Both the position numbers and the translations under genes were made by a program. Shown in pieces: positions 54,848 to 64,000 of a DNA stretch of 64,000 nucleotides. This DNA comes from Aphelidium insulamus (lineage: Eukaryota; Aphelidiomycota; Aphelidea; Aphelidiaceae). Below the pieces are notes generated by a model that was given only the letters and a program-made list of their open reading frames with translations, was not told the DNA's origin and made no database searches. The DNA is taken from the NCBI GenBank assembly GCA_036784855.1, contig JAZDSV010000012.1, forward strand, positions 248,001 to 312,000, in the 5' to 3' direction. Each line of letters opens with the position of its first letter. The first letter of the stretch is position 1.

Positions 54848-56889
54848 ATGCATCGCCTGGTGGGCCTGCTGCTGGTCATCAACTCTAGCCGTGGCCACCA
54901 GCTGGCGCTCAGGTACCCGCTGCAGCCATACCATGCGTCTGCCGAGGAGGGGCTTGAGGGCGAAGGCGACGGAGACGGGCAGCCCACCACGACAACGTCG
55001 CGCGACCTGTTTGGGTACGTGGACGATCTGGCAGCCGCGCTGAATGCCACGCGCCTGGCCGAGGCAACACAGAGGCACGACCCCGAGCAGCAGACACAGC
55101 GAACCGCCTCTGCCGCTGAGACAGACCTGACGGACCCTGTGCCACTCCCGGACGCGCCATACCTGGGCTTCAGCCCGCAGTTTCTGTGCAACCTGCTCAC
55201 ACCAAAGCGCCAGCTCTGCAACACGCGGTTCCAGCTGTCGGTGGATGACCTGTGCTTCATTGGGCACCCGGTGTCGCTGGCTGCCGGCACCGTGTCACCG
55301 CCAACGGCTGGCGAAGATCCAACTGTATCTGCCGCCGTGCCACCTGCACCAATGTCTCGGCACTCGGAGCTCGCCGACACGCTGTCCCTGTTTGATAGTA
55401 TACGCGTGGACTCGGCCTCTACTACTACTGCTGCCACTACTGCCTCTGGTGGCGGCACGGTCGGCACGGGTGGCAGCGCTGTAATGGGCACACTTGGCTC
55501 CACGGGCGGCTCCATGTCAAAAACCACAACCACGGCGACTACCACCACCACCGATGGCATCTCAATGTCCATGTTCCACGCGGTGCTCGTGGTGCAGCAG
55601 GATTTGCGGGCGGGCGGCTTTGAGCAGTATGCCACATTCCTGTACCAGCACGTGGCCCGGAAGTTGGCATGTTTCCTGGACGCGCTGGAGCAATCGCGGC
55701 ACCACGTTCGCCAGCAAGTCTCACTGATTGCACAGATTGTCAGCGAGTCCGCGTCGTCGGTGCTGTCCACGGACACGGCGGCCATCGCGGCACTCCAGCA
55801 CCGACTAATTACAGCCAGCAGTCTCGGCCGGTCGTTTGCGCGGATATTTGCTGGTTTGGCTCGGCGGGAGATTGTTCACGTGCCGCTGGAGTTTGGCTTG
55901 AAGATCGCCGTGCATCCGTTCACGCCAGTCAGCATTGCCGACATTGAGCGCCGCGTCAAACCCTTCCACTCGGTGCTGTTTCTGTGCGATGTGTCCGACA
56001 TACTCGGCAATCTGTCTCCGGATGCAAATCCGCTCATTCGGCAAATTGTTCGCACTGCCACCTACAGAAAGAGGCAAGTTAATGATAATACGCCGTTTAT
56101 ATATAGTTGACAATGTTCTACAGCTTGGACGATACCAAGCGCAAGTTGAATATTTCCTGGGACATGATGAAAAGGCTGGTGGCACATTTAATCTTTTGGG
56201 AAAAGTGCACACTTATATTCCCCGTGCATGTGGAAAATACATATGTATTGAAGCAAGGTGCGTCTGCCAAGAGGTAAGCCATATACGTAACTAGTGAACT
56301 TTCCTTACACTCAAGCAGACTTGACCGTGCCATGGAGCATTTCCACCTTCAGTTTCCCGGCATGAGCTTCGAAGAGCTGGTGTCGCAACTGGGGAACCCA
56401 CCACGAAAGCTGGCAGCACTCATACCCTCCAAATCAGAAGATATCAAGTCCATGTATGTTGATGCCATCGCGTGTTTGCTTCAGCACGATGTTGTCTGGC
56501 AGCTTCACACGGTTCGCAAACTTCAATATTAATGCTACAGTGGCTGACATTTAATCAGAGTGCTATATTCTGGCCTTCAGGTGCCGGCCGCTCAAAGCAA
56601 CCCTCGCTCTCGGAATTGATACCGTTTGCCGAGGAATTGGCGCTGAAGCATGATCGGCATGCTGGCAATCTATTTATGAGGTTGGTTGAGCACTGCTGGT
56701 GGTATACTGCTTCACATGTGCCGTAGGATATTGCCGTACTTGAACGGAACATTCTGTGTGGAAGAAATTGCATGGCACGAGAAAATCACCCGGCGTGACA
56801 TCAATTCTATTCTGAGTGCGTTCAGTGCCGATATCATCACGGTGCAGCAGCCAAACTGCATTCGGAATCCGAGCACGGCGTCGACGTAA
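54848..56889 (+). CDS. NPR3: NPRL3 (NPR3), GATOR1 complex subunit
   Basis: Exons 54848-56073, 56124-56273, 56319-56511, 56559-56680 and 56727-56889 give 617 residues. GATOR1 inhibits TORC1 by activating the GTPase Gtr1/RagA when amino acids are scarce, at the lysosome or vacuole. Longin-like start RLVGLLLVINSSRGHQLALR YP (family hallmark), LGFSPQFLCNLLTPKRQLCN, FQLSVDDLCFIGHPV, a low-complexity Thr/Gly linker, MFHAVLVV, and a C-terminal winged-helix part (VAHLIFWEKCTLIFPVHVEN, YLNGTFCVEEIAWHEKITRR). The first intron uses a GC donor (56074). The Thr-rich linker (about residues 195-235) is an insertion of low conservation. Confidence 0.9.
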
Positions 56890-56908
56890 TACATAGAGTG
56901 GATAAATA

Positions 56909-58217
56909 TTAGTTTGCAGATTTCTTGCGAGTATTCGCAGTGCGATGCCACGTGGTGACCGCAGGCTGCATGCCGCTAATCGCCTGATTGTTTATCCTAG
57001 CAATGTCTGTCAGCACGCCCTTCTCCACCATCAGGTAGCGTATGACGTCTTGCGGGTCGCTGAAGGAGCGCATCAAGTTGGCGACTCCGTCCGCCTGCGC
57101 CTTCAGTGTCTTGCTGATGGCTTCTGCTTCCGCCAGCTTCTCGCAAATGTACCCGTCCGACTCCTTCTTGCTCTGGTAGAGCGATGAGTCCGCCTCGGAG
57201 CAGCGCTGGTACAGATTTGCCGTGGCCATCTTGACGATCTTCTCGCATTCGACTGTCACCGGGGCCACCTGGTCCGATTTTAGTTTCTCCAGGCCGGTCT
57301 CGTTCCGCTTCCGCTCCAGCACCAGCTGCATGTCCATCTCCTTGATACTGCCGGCCATCTGGCCCTCGATACGCGCTATAGTCACCTTGGCCTTGTTCTC
57401 GGCCTCGGCGATCTGCAGCCGGCTCTCGGACTCGAGCACGGACGCGCGCTTCTCATTCTCGTACACCACTGTCTCGGCCTGCATGCGTGTCGTCTCCATC
57501 TTGCTTCGTGCCTGTCGCGCACACTCTCCAATGGCAGAGTTGGCGTGTGAATCCTCGATGGAGATGCGGGCGTTCTGCGCCGCCGACTCTGACGCGCCCT
57601 TGCTCAGCAGCTCCAGGTGGCCGCCGTCAGACATTTCACGGATGGTGGCGTTGTAGAGCTTGAGTCCCAGTTTGACCAGCGCGTCCTCAATGTGCTCCTG
57701 GACGGTGTCGATGAACTTTTGCCGGTCCGAGAAGAGCTGCTCGATGCCCATGGACGCGGCCACACCGCGCAGTTCGCCCTCCACAATGTGTGTGACATGC
57801 TGTCTGCATGTGTGGGTGTCATGTGGATTTCTCTACATGGCATATGGCGACATGCTTACGTACCGCACAAGCGCCTCCTGTTCCCGCTTGGACCCGGAGC
57901 GCACCAGCAGATGCACAAACCGCGTAAACATTGCCTGGTCATGGATCTCGGGACCGACGGTCATGGACGCCGGGATCTTGACCACAATCTTCTCCGCGGT
58001 CATGGCCTTCACCTCCACGTCAAAGTTGTAGGGCGTGATGACGAACTCGGTGCATCTGTGTGTGTGTGCGTGTGTGTGAGGGTGTGTAAGTGCCAATGAT
58101 GTGTACTTGCCGCTGCCAGGGATACACGAATGCCCGCTTGGTGAGCAGGAAGGGCGGCTCGATGCCCGCACCAGTAATCACGAGCATCTCATTGGCGTCC
58201 GCCACGCAGTACGACAT
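56909..58217 (-). CDS. flotillin-like protein A (SPFH/PHB domain)
   Basis: Exons complement of 56909-57803, 57864-58055 and 58111-58217 give 397 residues. Flotillins scaffold lipid-raft microdomains on the cytosolic face of membranes. The start is SYCVADANEMLVITGAGIEP, aligned with the start of flotillin B. SPFH domain: FVITPYNFDVEVKAMTAEKI, IPASMTVGPE, VEGELRGVAASMGIEQLF. A long coiled coil with Glu/Ala-rich segments (EAEAISKTLKAQADGV) follows, then a short tail. No membrane span; raft binding in flotillins is by palmitoylation and myristoylation, sites not seen with certainty. The first intron has a GC donor (58110). The neighbour gene B has the same order of domains. Confidence 0.9.
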
Positions 58218-58327
58218 TGATGCGACAGACTCGGAGTGCAAAAGATCTTTGCATGGCAACGCCAAGTCTATTATAGTACGGAGTGGTGTCCAAGGAAGAG
58301 CGCAGTGACGTGACTGTCGCGTACGTA

Positions 58328-59872
58328 CTACTGTTCTCCGGCATTCTGTGGCGGCATTTTGGCCAGCCAGTTGGGCGGCTGGATGCCCGTCTGCTGCTGA
58401 ATGGTGGACAGCAGCGGCGGCAGAGAGGTAAAGATATCGCGCAGTGGCTTGCTGGCATCGTGGCCGTCCTCTCCCGCCGCGCCGGTGGTCCAGATGTTGA
58501 ACTTTGGCTGCAGGCCCTGGATGGCTTTGGCGTTCTCGGCGGCCAGCTGCTGGAACAGACCCTTCTCCAGCATCAGGTACTGCATGGCGATCGCCGGGTC
58601 CTTGAATGACGCGATCAGGTGCGACAGACCCTCGGCCTGTGACAGGTACACCTTCTGGATGGCCTCAGCCTCCTTCTCCTTTTGGTAGAGCGTGCCCTCT
58701 GCCATCTTTTGCATCTCGTACAGCGCCGCCTCGGCCTGCTTCTGTTTCTCGTAGGCACGCGCATCGGCCATCTGCTTGATCTTCTCGCTGTCCACCACGG
58801 CTTTGGCGAACTCGTCGGCGCGCAGACGCTCCGTCATCACGGCCGCGCGGCGCTTCTCGACCTCCTTTTGCAGTTCGGCGTCGCGCATCTCGGCCGACTT
58901 TTTGCCCTCGATCTACGATGGAGTGGAGTGCATGTGTGAGCAGGGAGACGCGTAAGTATGACAACCAGCACTGTACCTGAGCAATGGAGACGCTGGCGTT
59001 GAATGTGGCCTCCTTGACCTCGAGTTCGGCCTTGGACTGTGCCACGGTCTGTGCACGCTCATTCTCGTACACGGTGGTGTCTGACTTGAGACGGCTGGTC
59101 TCTTTGGCGGCGCGCGACAGACGCTCCTGCGCGCCAATGTCACCTACATAGATGTGGCGTTAGTCAAGTCACCGGATATTATACACGAACATACCGTTGG
59201 CACGCGCTTCCGCAATGGCCACCTTGGCCAGGGAAATGGCGCCTTCTTGCGCGCGCTGTCCAATGGTCTGGAAGTAGCCCGCGGTGTCGATGAGTTCGCG
59301 CACATTGGCGTTGTACAGCATCAGGCCAAACTTGTTCAGCGCCTCCTGGATGTACTCGGTCACCTTGAGCTGGAAGTGCTTGCGGTTGCTGAAGATCTCC
59401 TCGATGGCCATGGAGGCGGCCACGGCGCGCATCTCACCCTCCACGATGCCGGTGATGCGCTCGCTGCACAATTGTTGGTGTGTATATGTATGGATGTTGT
59501 CCAACTTACCGAATGATGCGCTCCTGCTGCGACTGTTTTCCCTCAGACACCAGTAGGCGTACATACTTGCGCAGTTCTTCCTTGTTGTCCACGTTCGGGC
59601 CGATTGTCAGCGAGGCGGGGATCTTGAGCGCCAGTTTCTCGTTACTCAACGCGTTGATGTCGACTTCATAGTTGAGCGGTGTCACGGTGAACTCGGTGCA
59701 TCTGTTTTTCGTCAGTTTTGATAGCAATGTGTGCAAAGATGTGTATTGTTCACTATGACGCTTACCGCTGCATGGGCCACACAAAGCGCTTCTTGTCGAG
59801 CAGGAATTCAGAGATTCCATACCCGGTAATGACCAGGAATTCGTTGGCGTCTGCGACATGATAGCCGACCAT
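58328..59872 (-). CDS. flotillin-like protein B (SPFH/PHB domain)
   Basis: Exons complement of 58328-58912, 58977-59143, 59195-59463, 59510-59701 and 59766-59872 give 439 residues. SPFH part: VADANEFLVITGYGISEFLL, CTEFTVTPLNYEVDINAL, IPASLTIGPNVDNKEELRKY, GIVEGEMRAVAASMAIEEIF. The coiled coil carries the repeated Ala-Glu pattern, for example KQAEAALYEMQKMAEGTLYQ. The tail (about 390-439) ends in a Pro/Gln-rich IQQQTGIQPPNWLAK. The first two introns fall at the same codon positions and phase as in flotillin A, so the pair arose by tandem duplication; two further introns (58913-58976, 59144-59194) are absent from A. Confidence 0.92.
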
Positions 59873-60165
59873 TTTGCGTGTATATTCTGTGAGTAGTTTT
59901 GAAGCTTGTTCGTGTGTGTTGTGTGCGCGTGTGGTCGAACAGGAGTAGTGAAGGGACCAAGGCTAAATATAGCTTCTTCTGCGGCGCTGACGGAAAATAG
60001 TACCAGCCAAACATATATTGGTTGCCATGCAGCAATTCGTATTGTATGTCATAGTCATTGCAAGGTATGTATGTACACACAAGAGCTCTGAATGCGCACA
60101 ATAATGGCGTGTAAAGCAATCAGTGACTTCCTCAAAAGCTCTAATACCATTGATCACCTCATAAT

Positions 60166-61366
60166 ATGGCCGGCATATTCACTCGACCGGGCAGCAGCAG
60201 CGGCAGCGCCGGCAAGGTCTCTCCGCGCTCTCTGCGCCCTACCGCGCTGACCACTATTCCCGCCACACCCACCACGGTCATCTTTAATGTGGGCGGCAGA
60301 CGCTTCGAGATTTCCGCGCAGCTGGTCCAACGCTATCCCCGCAGCGAGCTGTATCAGCTGTACATGCGCGCCTCGGGTGACGGGCAGGAAATCTTTGTCG
60401 ACCACAACCCCGGTACGGTATTTATACATACATACACATATATATTATATATATGAAGCATATGTGTATGTGTATGTAGACTATAATGGAGATGTAGACG
60501 CGTTCGCCGTAATGCTTGACTATCTGCGGTACGGTGGCAAGGTGCTGGTGCCGCGGAATGTGTGTCGAGAGGTTGTCTTGTTGCAAATGAAGGCAATGGG
60601 TCTGGAAGTTCCGACCGTTGAAGAGTCCGATATGTCGCTACCTCCGGCATACGGCGACCTATACAGCGCAGACGGTAAAGGCGGCACCTCGTCGACGGGG
60701 AAGGACCGCTTCACGGGCGCGCTGGCCAAGACTGTGCTGGAAGTGAAAGAGAAGCGACTGAGCAATCTTGTAGACATCCTGATTATGCCATGCTTAAAGA
60801 GCCATGCTGGCCGTGGCGATCCACGCGTGGATCTCTGGCTGACAGACAGGAAAATACGGCGCGAAGACGTGGCCACTACGATCGACGACCATATTGCGCT
60901 GGAATGGATATCACTTGGTGGGGCGGAGCCTCCAACTCGTCCCGAGTACTCCTCATACGGTTCCGACATGGGTGGCGGAAGCTTATTTGGCCGGTCCAGT
61001 GAATTTGCCAACACTTCAAAGACTGCATACAGTGACAGTACCGGCACTGCGGATACCAAAATGTTGGGAGAAGTATTGAATTCCATATCGGATTTGCCCG
61101 CGGATACTAGGCAGCGCATACTTGACGCCGTGAAGCGAAACCAGTCGCCCATCAGCGGAGCCGGTGCACTGGCCGAATTGCCCGATGTCGCATTCCTGCT
61201 CCAGGCCGACATACTAAAACAGCTGGAGAGGTCCATCGCCGAATGTTCGAGCGCCATTAAAGTCTTGGCCACCAAGGAGGAGTTGACCGTCAGACGCGAG
61301 AATGAATACGGCATGATCGAGTCAAGCATGGTCAACGCCGTCAAGATCTTTGTGCGACTTGTGTAA
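60166..61366 (+). CDS. BTB (KCTD/T1-type) domain protein
   Basis: Exons 60166-60412 and 60480-61366 give 377 residues. The BTB_2 domain (about 35-125) begins VIFNVGGRRFEISAQLVQRY, has GQEIFVDHNPDYNGDVDAFA and ends GKVLVPRNVCREVVLLQMKA, as in KCTD proteins and channel tetramerisation domains; it probably forms oligomers and may recruit cullin-3. The rest is unrecognised: a basic ~80-residue part, a Ser/Gly-rich stretch (SSYGSDMGGGSLFGRSSEFA) and a helical C-terminus (LLQADILKQLERSIAECSSA). The intron contains a TATA-repeat tract. No transmembrane span, so it is not a channel. Confidence 0.85.
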
Positions 61367-61847
61367 TATTCGATGGCAATGTAATACAATTTCAAACGCT
61401 TCCCTTGTTGAATACCTGGTTGTCACGCATCTGTCACCTGTTTGTGTGTGATACATCAATTCGTATGAGGACCCTGACCTTATTGTTGCTTTAAGGGGTT
61501 AGCACACTGTGCAATGATTGGCCAGCGGGCGGGTGCGAAAATGAAGCAAATTTTTGCGCGCAGCCGATCAACCTTTACCGTTGGGCAAACCTTTCCGAAG
61601 CCGACCGATTCGCGACCGACCGCACCGAAGCCGCAGGCAAGGTATGGGTTGACTGTGCCGCATCCTTTTTTCTGCAGTGTCGCAATTGCCCCCACCGCGT
61701 CTATATTCTCTCAATTTATGCATATTGTACACGCGCATGCTATGACGCACACTGCTCACCGCTCCGTGTTTGCCGCGCAGATATCTCCACACATCTGCCC
61801 ACCGCTATCCGCACCGCAAAACAGCCTATAGCCACGCCGCCGCTGCC
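61367..61847. other. intergenic spacer and promoter of the telobox Myb gene
   Basis: 480 bases. It includes ATGATTGGCCAGCGGGCGGG at 61514-61533, an inverted CCAAT-like element closely matching the sequence at 31452 upstream of the BYE1-like gene. Otherwise it holds no gene or repeat that I can see. Confidence 0.55.
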
Positions 61848-62916
61848 ATGACCACTGATCAGGAACAGATGCAGGCCGGCAGCTCCGTTGAGCACCAGTT
61901 GCAGCACGCTGGCGCCGAGCATCCCGATTTCCCCGGTTCACTGGAGAGCATTATCTCGCAGGAGCAGGCGCTGGCACTGCAGCACATCCACGCCTTCCAC
62001 CAGTCCATGCCACTCATTACACCGCCCAACTTTCCACGGCCCACCGTCAAGCGCCGCAAACCCGTCAAGTGGGAGTCGTGGGAGGAGAAGAATCTCATTG
62101 AGGGCGTGCGGAGGGTACGTGGAGTGTATGCCAGTACCATTTCCGTCGTACTTATTGTATGTCTGCGTGTAGTTTGGACGGGGCAACTGGGCACAGATCC
62201 GTGCTGCGTTCGAATTTAACCAGTGCCGCACCAACGTGGACCTGCACGACAAGTGGCGCGTGCTGACCGGCGAACGGAAGCGTAATCGCCAAGCGCAGCG
62301 GCTGTCCTCGCCGCAGTCCCCGGCCAACAGTCCCACCATACCCGCCGAGCAGCAGCAGCACGACCAGCAGCAACAGCAGCTCATCCAGCCCGAGGGCGAG
62401 GTGGAAGATAACGGTGAGGCGGCGCAGAACGGCGCCAACAACAATCAAAAGGTGCAGCTGATCCCCGTGGCCGGCACCAACGGCCTGTACACTTTGTCGT
62501 CCTTCCTGCCGCCCGGTTTCAACCCCGCCAGCCTGATGGAGGGCAATGGTTTGCCGTTCCCGGACTTTTTGCAGCAGATGCAACAGTCGGATCTGATGGC
62601 GCAGCAGGGACAGAACGAGCATCACCATCATCAGCAGGAGGCGGATTTGGCCGCGGCTGTCACGCGCCATGCAGAGGAGGAAGCAGCAGCCGCGGCTGCA
62701 GTTGCGGCCGGTGCATCTAGCGGTGGCGAGGAGCAGCACGTGCACAAGCGTGTCAAGAAGCTGTGCGATGAGAATGAAATCGCGCAAGAGCTGCTGAAGC
62801 TGTCAAAGGCCGAGGCGGACGAAGAGCAGGACGAGAGCAGCGGCGACGATCTGCGTGGCAACTTGAGCGATGACAGTAAAAAGGCAGCTCGTCGCGCTCG
62901 TAATAACAGGCAGTAA
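61848..62916 (+). CDS. telobox-type Myb/SANT protein, putative telomere-repeat-binding factor
   Basis: Exons 61848-62114 and 62173-62916 give 336 residues. A single Myb repeat spans the junction: KWESWEEKNLIEGVRRFGRG, then NWAQIRAAFEFNQCRTNVDL and HDKWR. The VDLHDKWR sequence is the telobox form (VDLKDKWR) of proteins that bind double-stranded TTAGGG-like repeats (TRF1/2, Taz1, Tay1, Tbf1). The Myb is near residues 75-130, with no visible TRFH dimerisation domain. After it comes a Gln/Pro/Ala-rich disordered part (QQQQHDQQQQQLIQ-like runs, HHHHQQ), an Ala-rich tract and an acidic/basic end. The Tbf1 type is another possibility. The start is the ATG after a spacer without long upstream frame support. 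Confidence 0.85.
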
Positions 62917-63074
62917 TCGGGGGCGATGCCTTGGCAATAGCACAGCAGCAATACAAGCATAGTTTAGAATTGATAAGGATAAGCGGCCTTACTAATGAAG
63001 TAACATTATAATGTAAGCCATATATTCAACGGCCGGATATCACAATTCCAAGCACAGCGATAGCGCGTGGAGGC

Positions 63075-63090
63075 GGTGTTTAAAAACACC
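63075..63090 (-). terminator. candidate histone 3' stem-loop of the H2A gene
   Basis: On the minus strand the 16 bases read GGTGTTTTTAAACACC, a perfect 6-bp stem with a UUUA loop, 41 bases after the H2A stop. Size, GG/CC ends, U at stem position six and loop match the metazoan histone stem-loop (GGYYYUHHUHARRRCC); only stem position 4 (G for Y) deviates. No clear purine-rich downstream element was seen. Confidence 0.5.
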
Positions 63091-63130
63091 ATTGAATAGT
63101 TTATGTAGACTCCACAAGAATATCCAACAT

Positions 63131-63520
63131 TTAGTGTTCCTGGCTAGCACCCTTCTTGGACTTTTGCGGCAGCAGCACCGAGTGAATGTTGGGCAGCACA
63201 CCACCCTGGGCAATGGTGACACCTCCCAGCAACTTGTTTAACTCCTCGTCGTTGCGGATGGCCAGCTGCAAGTGACGCGGAATGATACGGGTCTTCTTGT
63301 TGTCACGCGCGGCGTTACCGGCCAACTCGAGAATTTCAGCAGTCAGGTACTCGAGGACGGCGGCCAGGTACACGGGGGCGCCGGCACCAATGCGCTTGGC
63401 GTAGCTGCCCTTGCGCAGTTTGCGGTGAATGCGGCCCACGGGGAACTGCAGACCGGCCTTGGACGAGCGGGACTTGGTAGCCTTGGCGGCGGGTGCAGCG
63501 GCGTTCTTTCCTCCAGCCAT
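63131..63520 (-). CDS. histone H2A (H2A.X-like SQE tail)
   Basis: Intronless, 129 residues. Core nucleosome histone in the nucleus. Nearly canonical: [81 protein letters not shown], ending in [12 protein letters not shown]. The SQE tail is the damage-signalling phosphorylation site of H2A.X and of fungal H2A; the final residue here is His, where Leu, Tyr or Phe is usual. The start is the ATG that opens the standard tail; the frame is open upstream into the 5' UTR. Divergent from H2B with a mirrored promoter. Confidence 0.97.
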   Translation of the reverse strand: MAGGKNAAAPAAKATKSRSSKAGLQFPVGRIHRKLRKGSYAKRIGAGAPVYLAAVLEYLTAEILELAGNAARDNKKTRIIPRHLQLAIRNDEELNKLLGGVTIAQGGVLPNIHSVLLPQKSKKGASQEH

Positions 63521-63593
63521 TGTAAAAGTAGATGTAGATGTATAAGTGAGAGTCGATATAACACACAGACAGTCAGTGCAGAGAAAACCAACA

Positions 63594-63721
63594 GCAATCA
63601 AGCGCCCAATTTATAGGCGCGACCGATGTCAAGGCCAATCCGGCGCAACCGAAACGCCGCCGCCACAACAAATGGATTGGCTTTGACACTGGTCGCGCCT
63701 ATAAATTGGGCGCTTGATTGC
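63594..63721. promoter_or_regulatory. mirrored bidirectional promoter of the H2A/H2B pair
   Basis: 63594-63641 and 63674-63721 are inverted copies of each other: 48-base arms with only about three mismatches, spaced 32 bases apart. Each arm has an inverted TATA box (TATAAATTGGG on the strand of its own gene), a CCAAT/ATTGG element (GGATTGG) and GCGCGACC. The TATA boxes lie about 90 bases from the ATG of H2A (63520) and of H2B (63790), so the two halves are symmetric and probably drive both genes equally. Confidence 0.88.
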
Positions 63722-63789
63722 CCGCTGTTTCTCCACCCGCCTTCTACAGTTTATTACACAGACAGTCAGTCACCCACTCAACTCTAACT

Positions 63790-64000
63790 ATGCCGCCCAA
63801 AGCCGAAGCCGCCAAGAAGCCCGCCTCCAAGCAGCCCGCGGGCAAGAAGCCCAAGGTCGTCGACGCCAGTAAGAAGAAAAAGTCTGCCCGCAAGGAGACC
63901 TACAACACGTACATCTACCGCGTGCTGCGCCAGGTGCACCCCGACGTCGGCATCAGCAACAAGGCCATGTCTATTCTCAACTCGTTTGTCAATGACATCT
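63790..64000 (+). CDS. histone H2B, 5' part
   Basis: Partial gene, 3' end beyond the window. [20 protein letters not shown] is the basic tail, followed by [39 protein letters not shown], the conserved start of the H2B histone fold. No intron in the visible part. Partner of H2A in the nucleosome. Confidence 0.97.
   Translation, partial: MPPKAEAAKKPASKQPAGKKPKVVDASKKKKSARKETYNTYIYRVLRQVHPDVGISNKAMSILNSFVNDI

Noticed and set aside
54848-56110. Antisense 381-codon frame opposite NPRL3
   Set aside because: Shadow of a real gene with no recognisable domain.

Overview
This window comes from a compact, intron-rich nuclear genome, most likely an early-diverging (zoosporic or chytrid-like) fungus. 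The reasons are a chitin synthase fused to a myosin motor (892-6223), a Crinkler-type protein (14460-16310), many ankyrin and secreted proteins, and complete histidine- and tyrosine-catabolism enzymes, all with introns mostly 40-75 nt long. I cannot fix the species from the sequence. I derived the exon structures below by hand from reading frame, splice-site consensus and family similarity; nearly all models give an uninterrupted frame with consistent intron phase. No rRNA, tRNA, CRISPR array or recognisable transposon was seen.

Layout. 1-18.7 kb: end of a JmjC protein, chitin synthase, prefoldin 2, SEY1, a CDK9/BUR1 kinase and a DDX28-like helicase. Then comes a Crinkler gene sitting between two ~310-bp direct copies of the junction of its neighbours, followed by an unrecognised 517-aa protein. 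18.7-23.2 kb: an accessory stretch with a secreted basic Cys-rich protein, an ankyrin protein, NDUFAF3 and a RING-ankyrin membrane protein. 23.3-38.6 kb: mostly housekeeping genes (UBE3D, DPH5, DTD, APE2, a BYE1/PHF3-like PHD-TFIIS-SPOC protein, TMEM134-like, homogentisate dioxygenase) plus an unknown two-exon membrane protein and a seven-TM protein. 38.8-42.1 kb: a second accessory stretch with a secreted glycoprotein, an ankyrin pseudogene and its intact paralogue. 42.2-64 kb: CLP1, a Sec14-like protein, a BAR-PH-ArfGAP protein, urocanase, UTP7, a 2OG-Fe(II) oxygenase, NPRL3, two tandem flotillins, a BTB protein, a telobox Myb protein and a divergent H2A/H2B pair.

The genes do not form one pathway. 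Membrane shaping and traffic (SEY1, Sec14, ArfGAP, flotillins), RNA processing (CLP1, UTP7, DEAD helicase), translation quality control (DPH5, DTD), transcription elongation (CDK9/BUR1, BYE1-like) and amino-acid catabolism are all represented. Genes are often head-to-head with very short shared promoters, or tail-to-tail with 20-100 bp between stops.

The most notable features are: the Crinkler insertion with long flanking duplications; an unusually high share of GC-AG introns (10 of about 116 inferred, eight with donor GCAAGT); several micro-exons (9, 12, 12 and 14 nt); and a histone locus with a nearly perfect mirrored promoter and a candidate metazoan-style histone 3' stem-loop.
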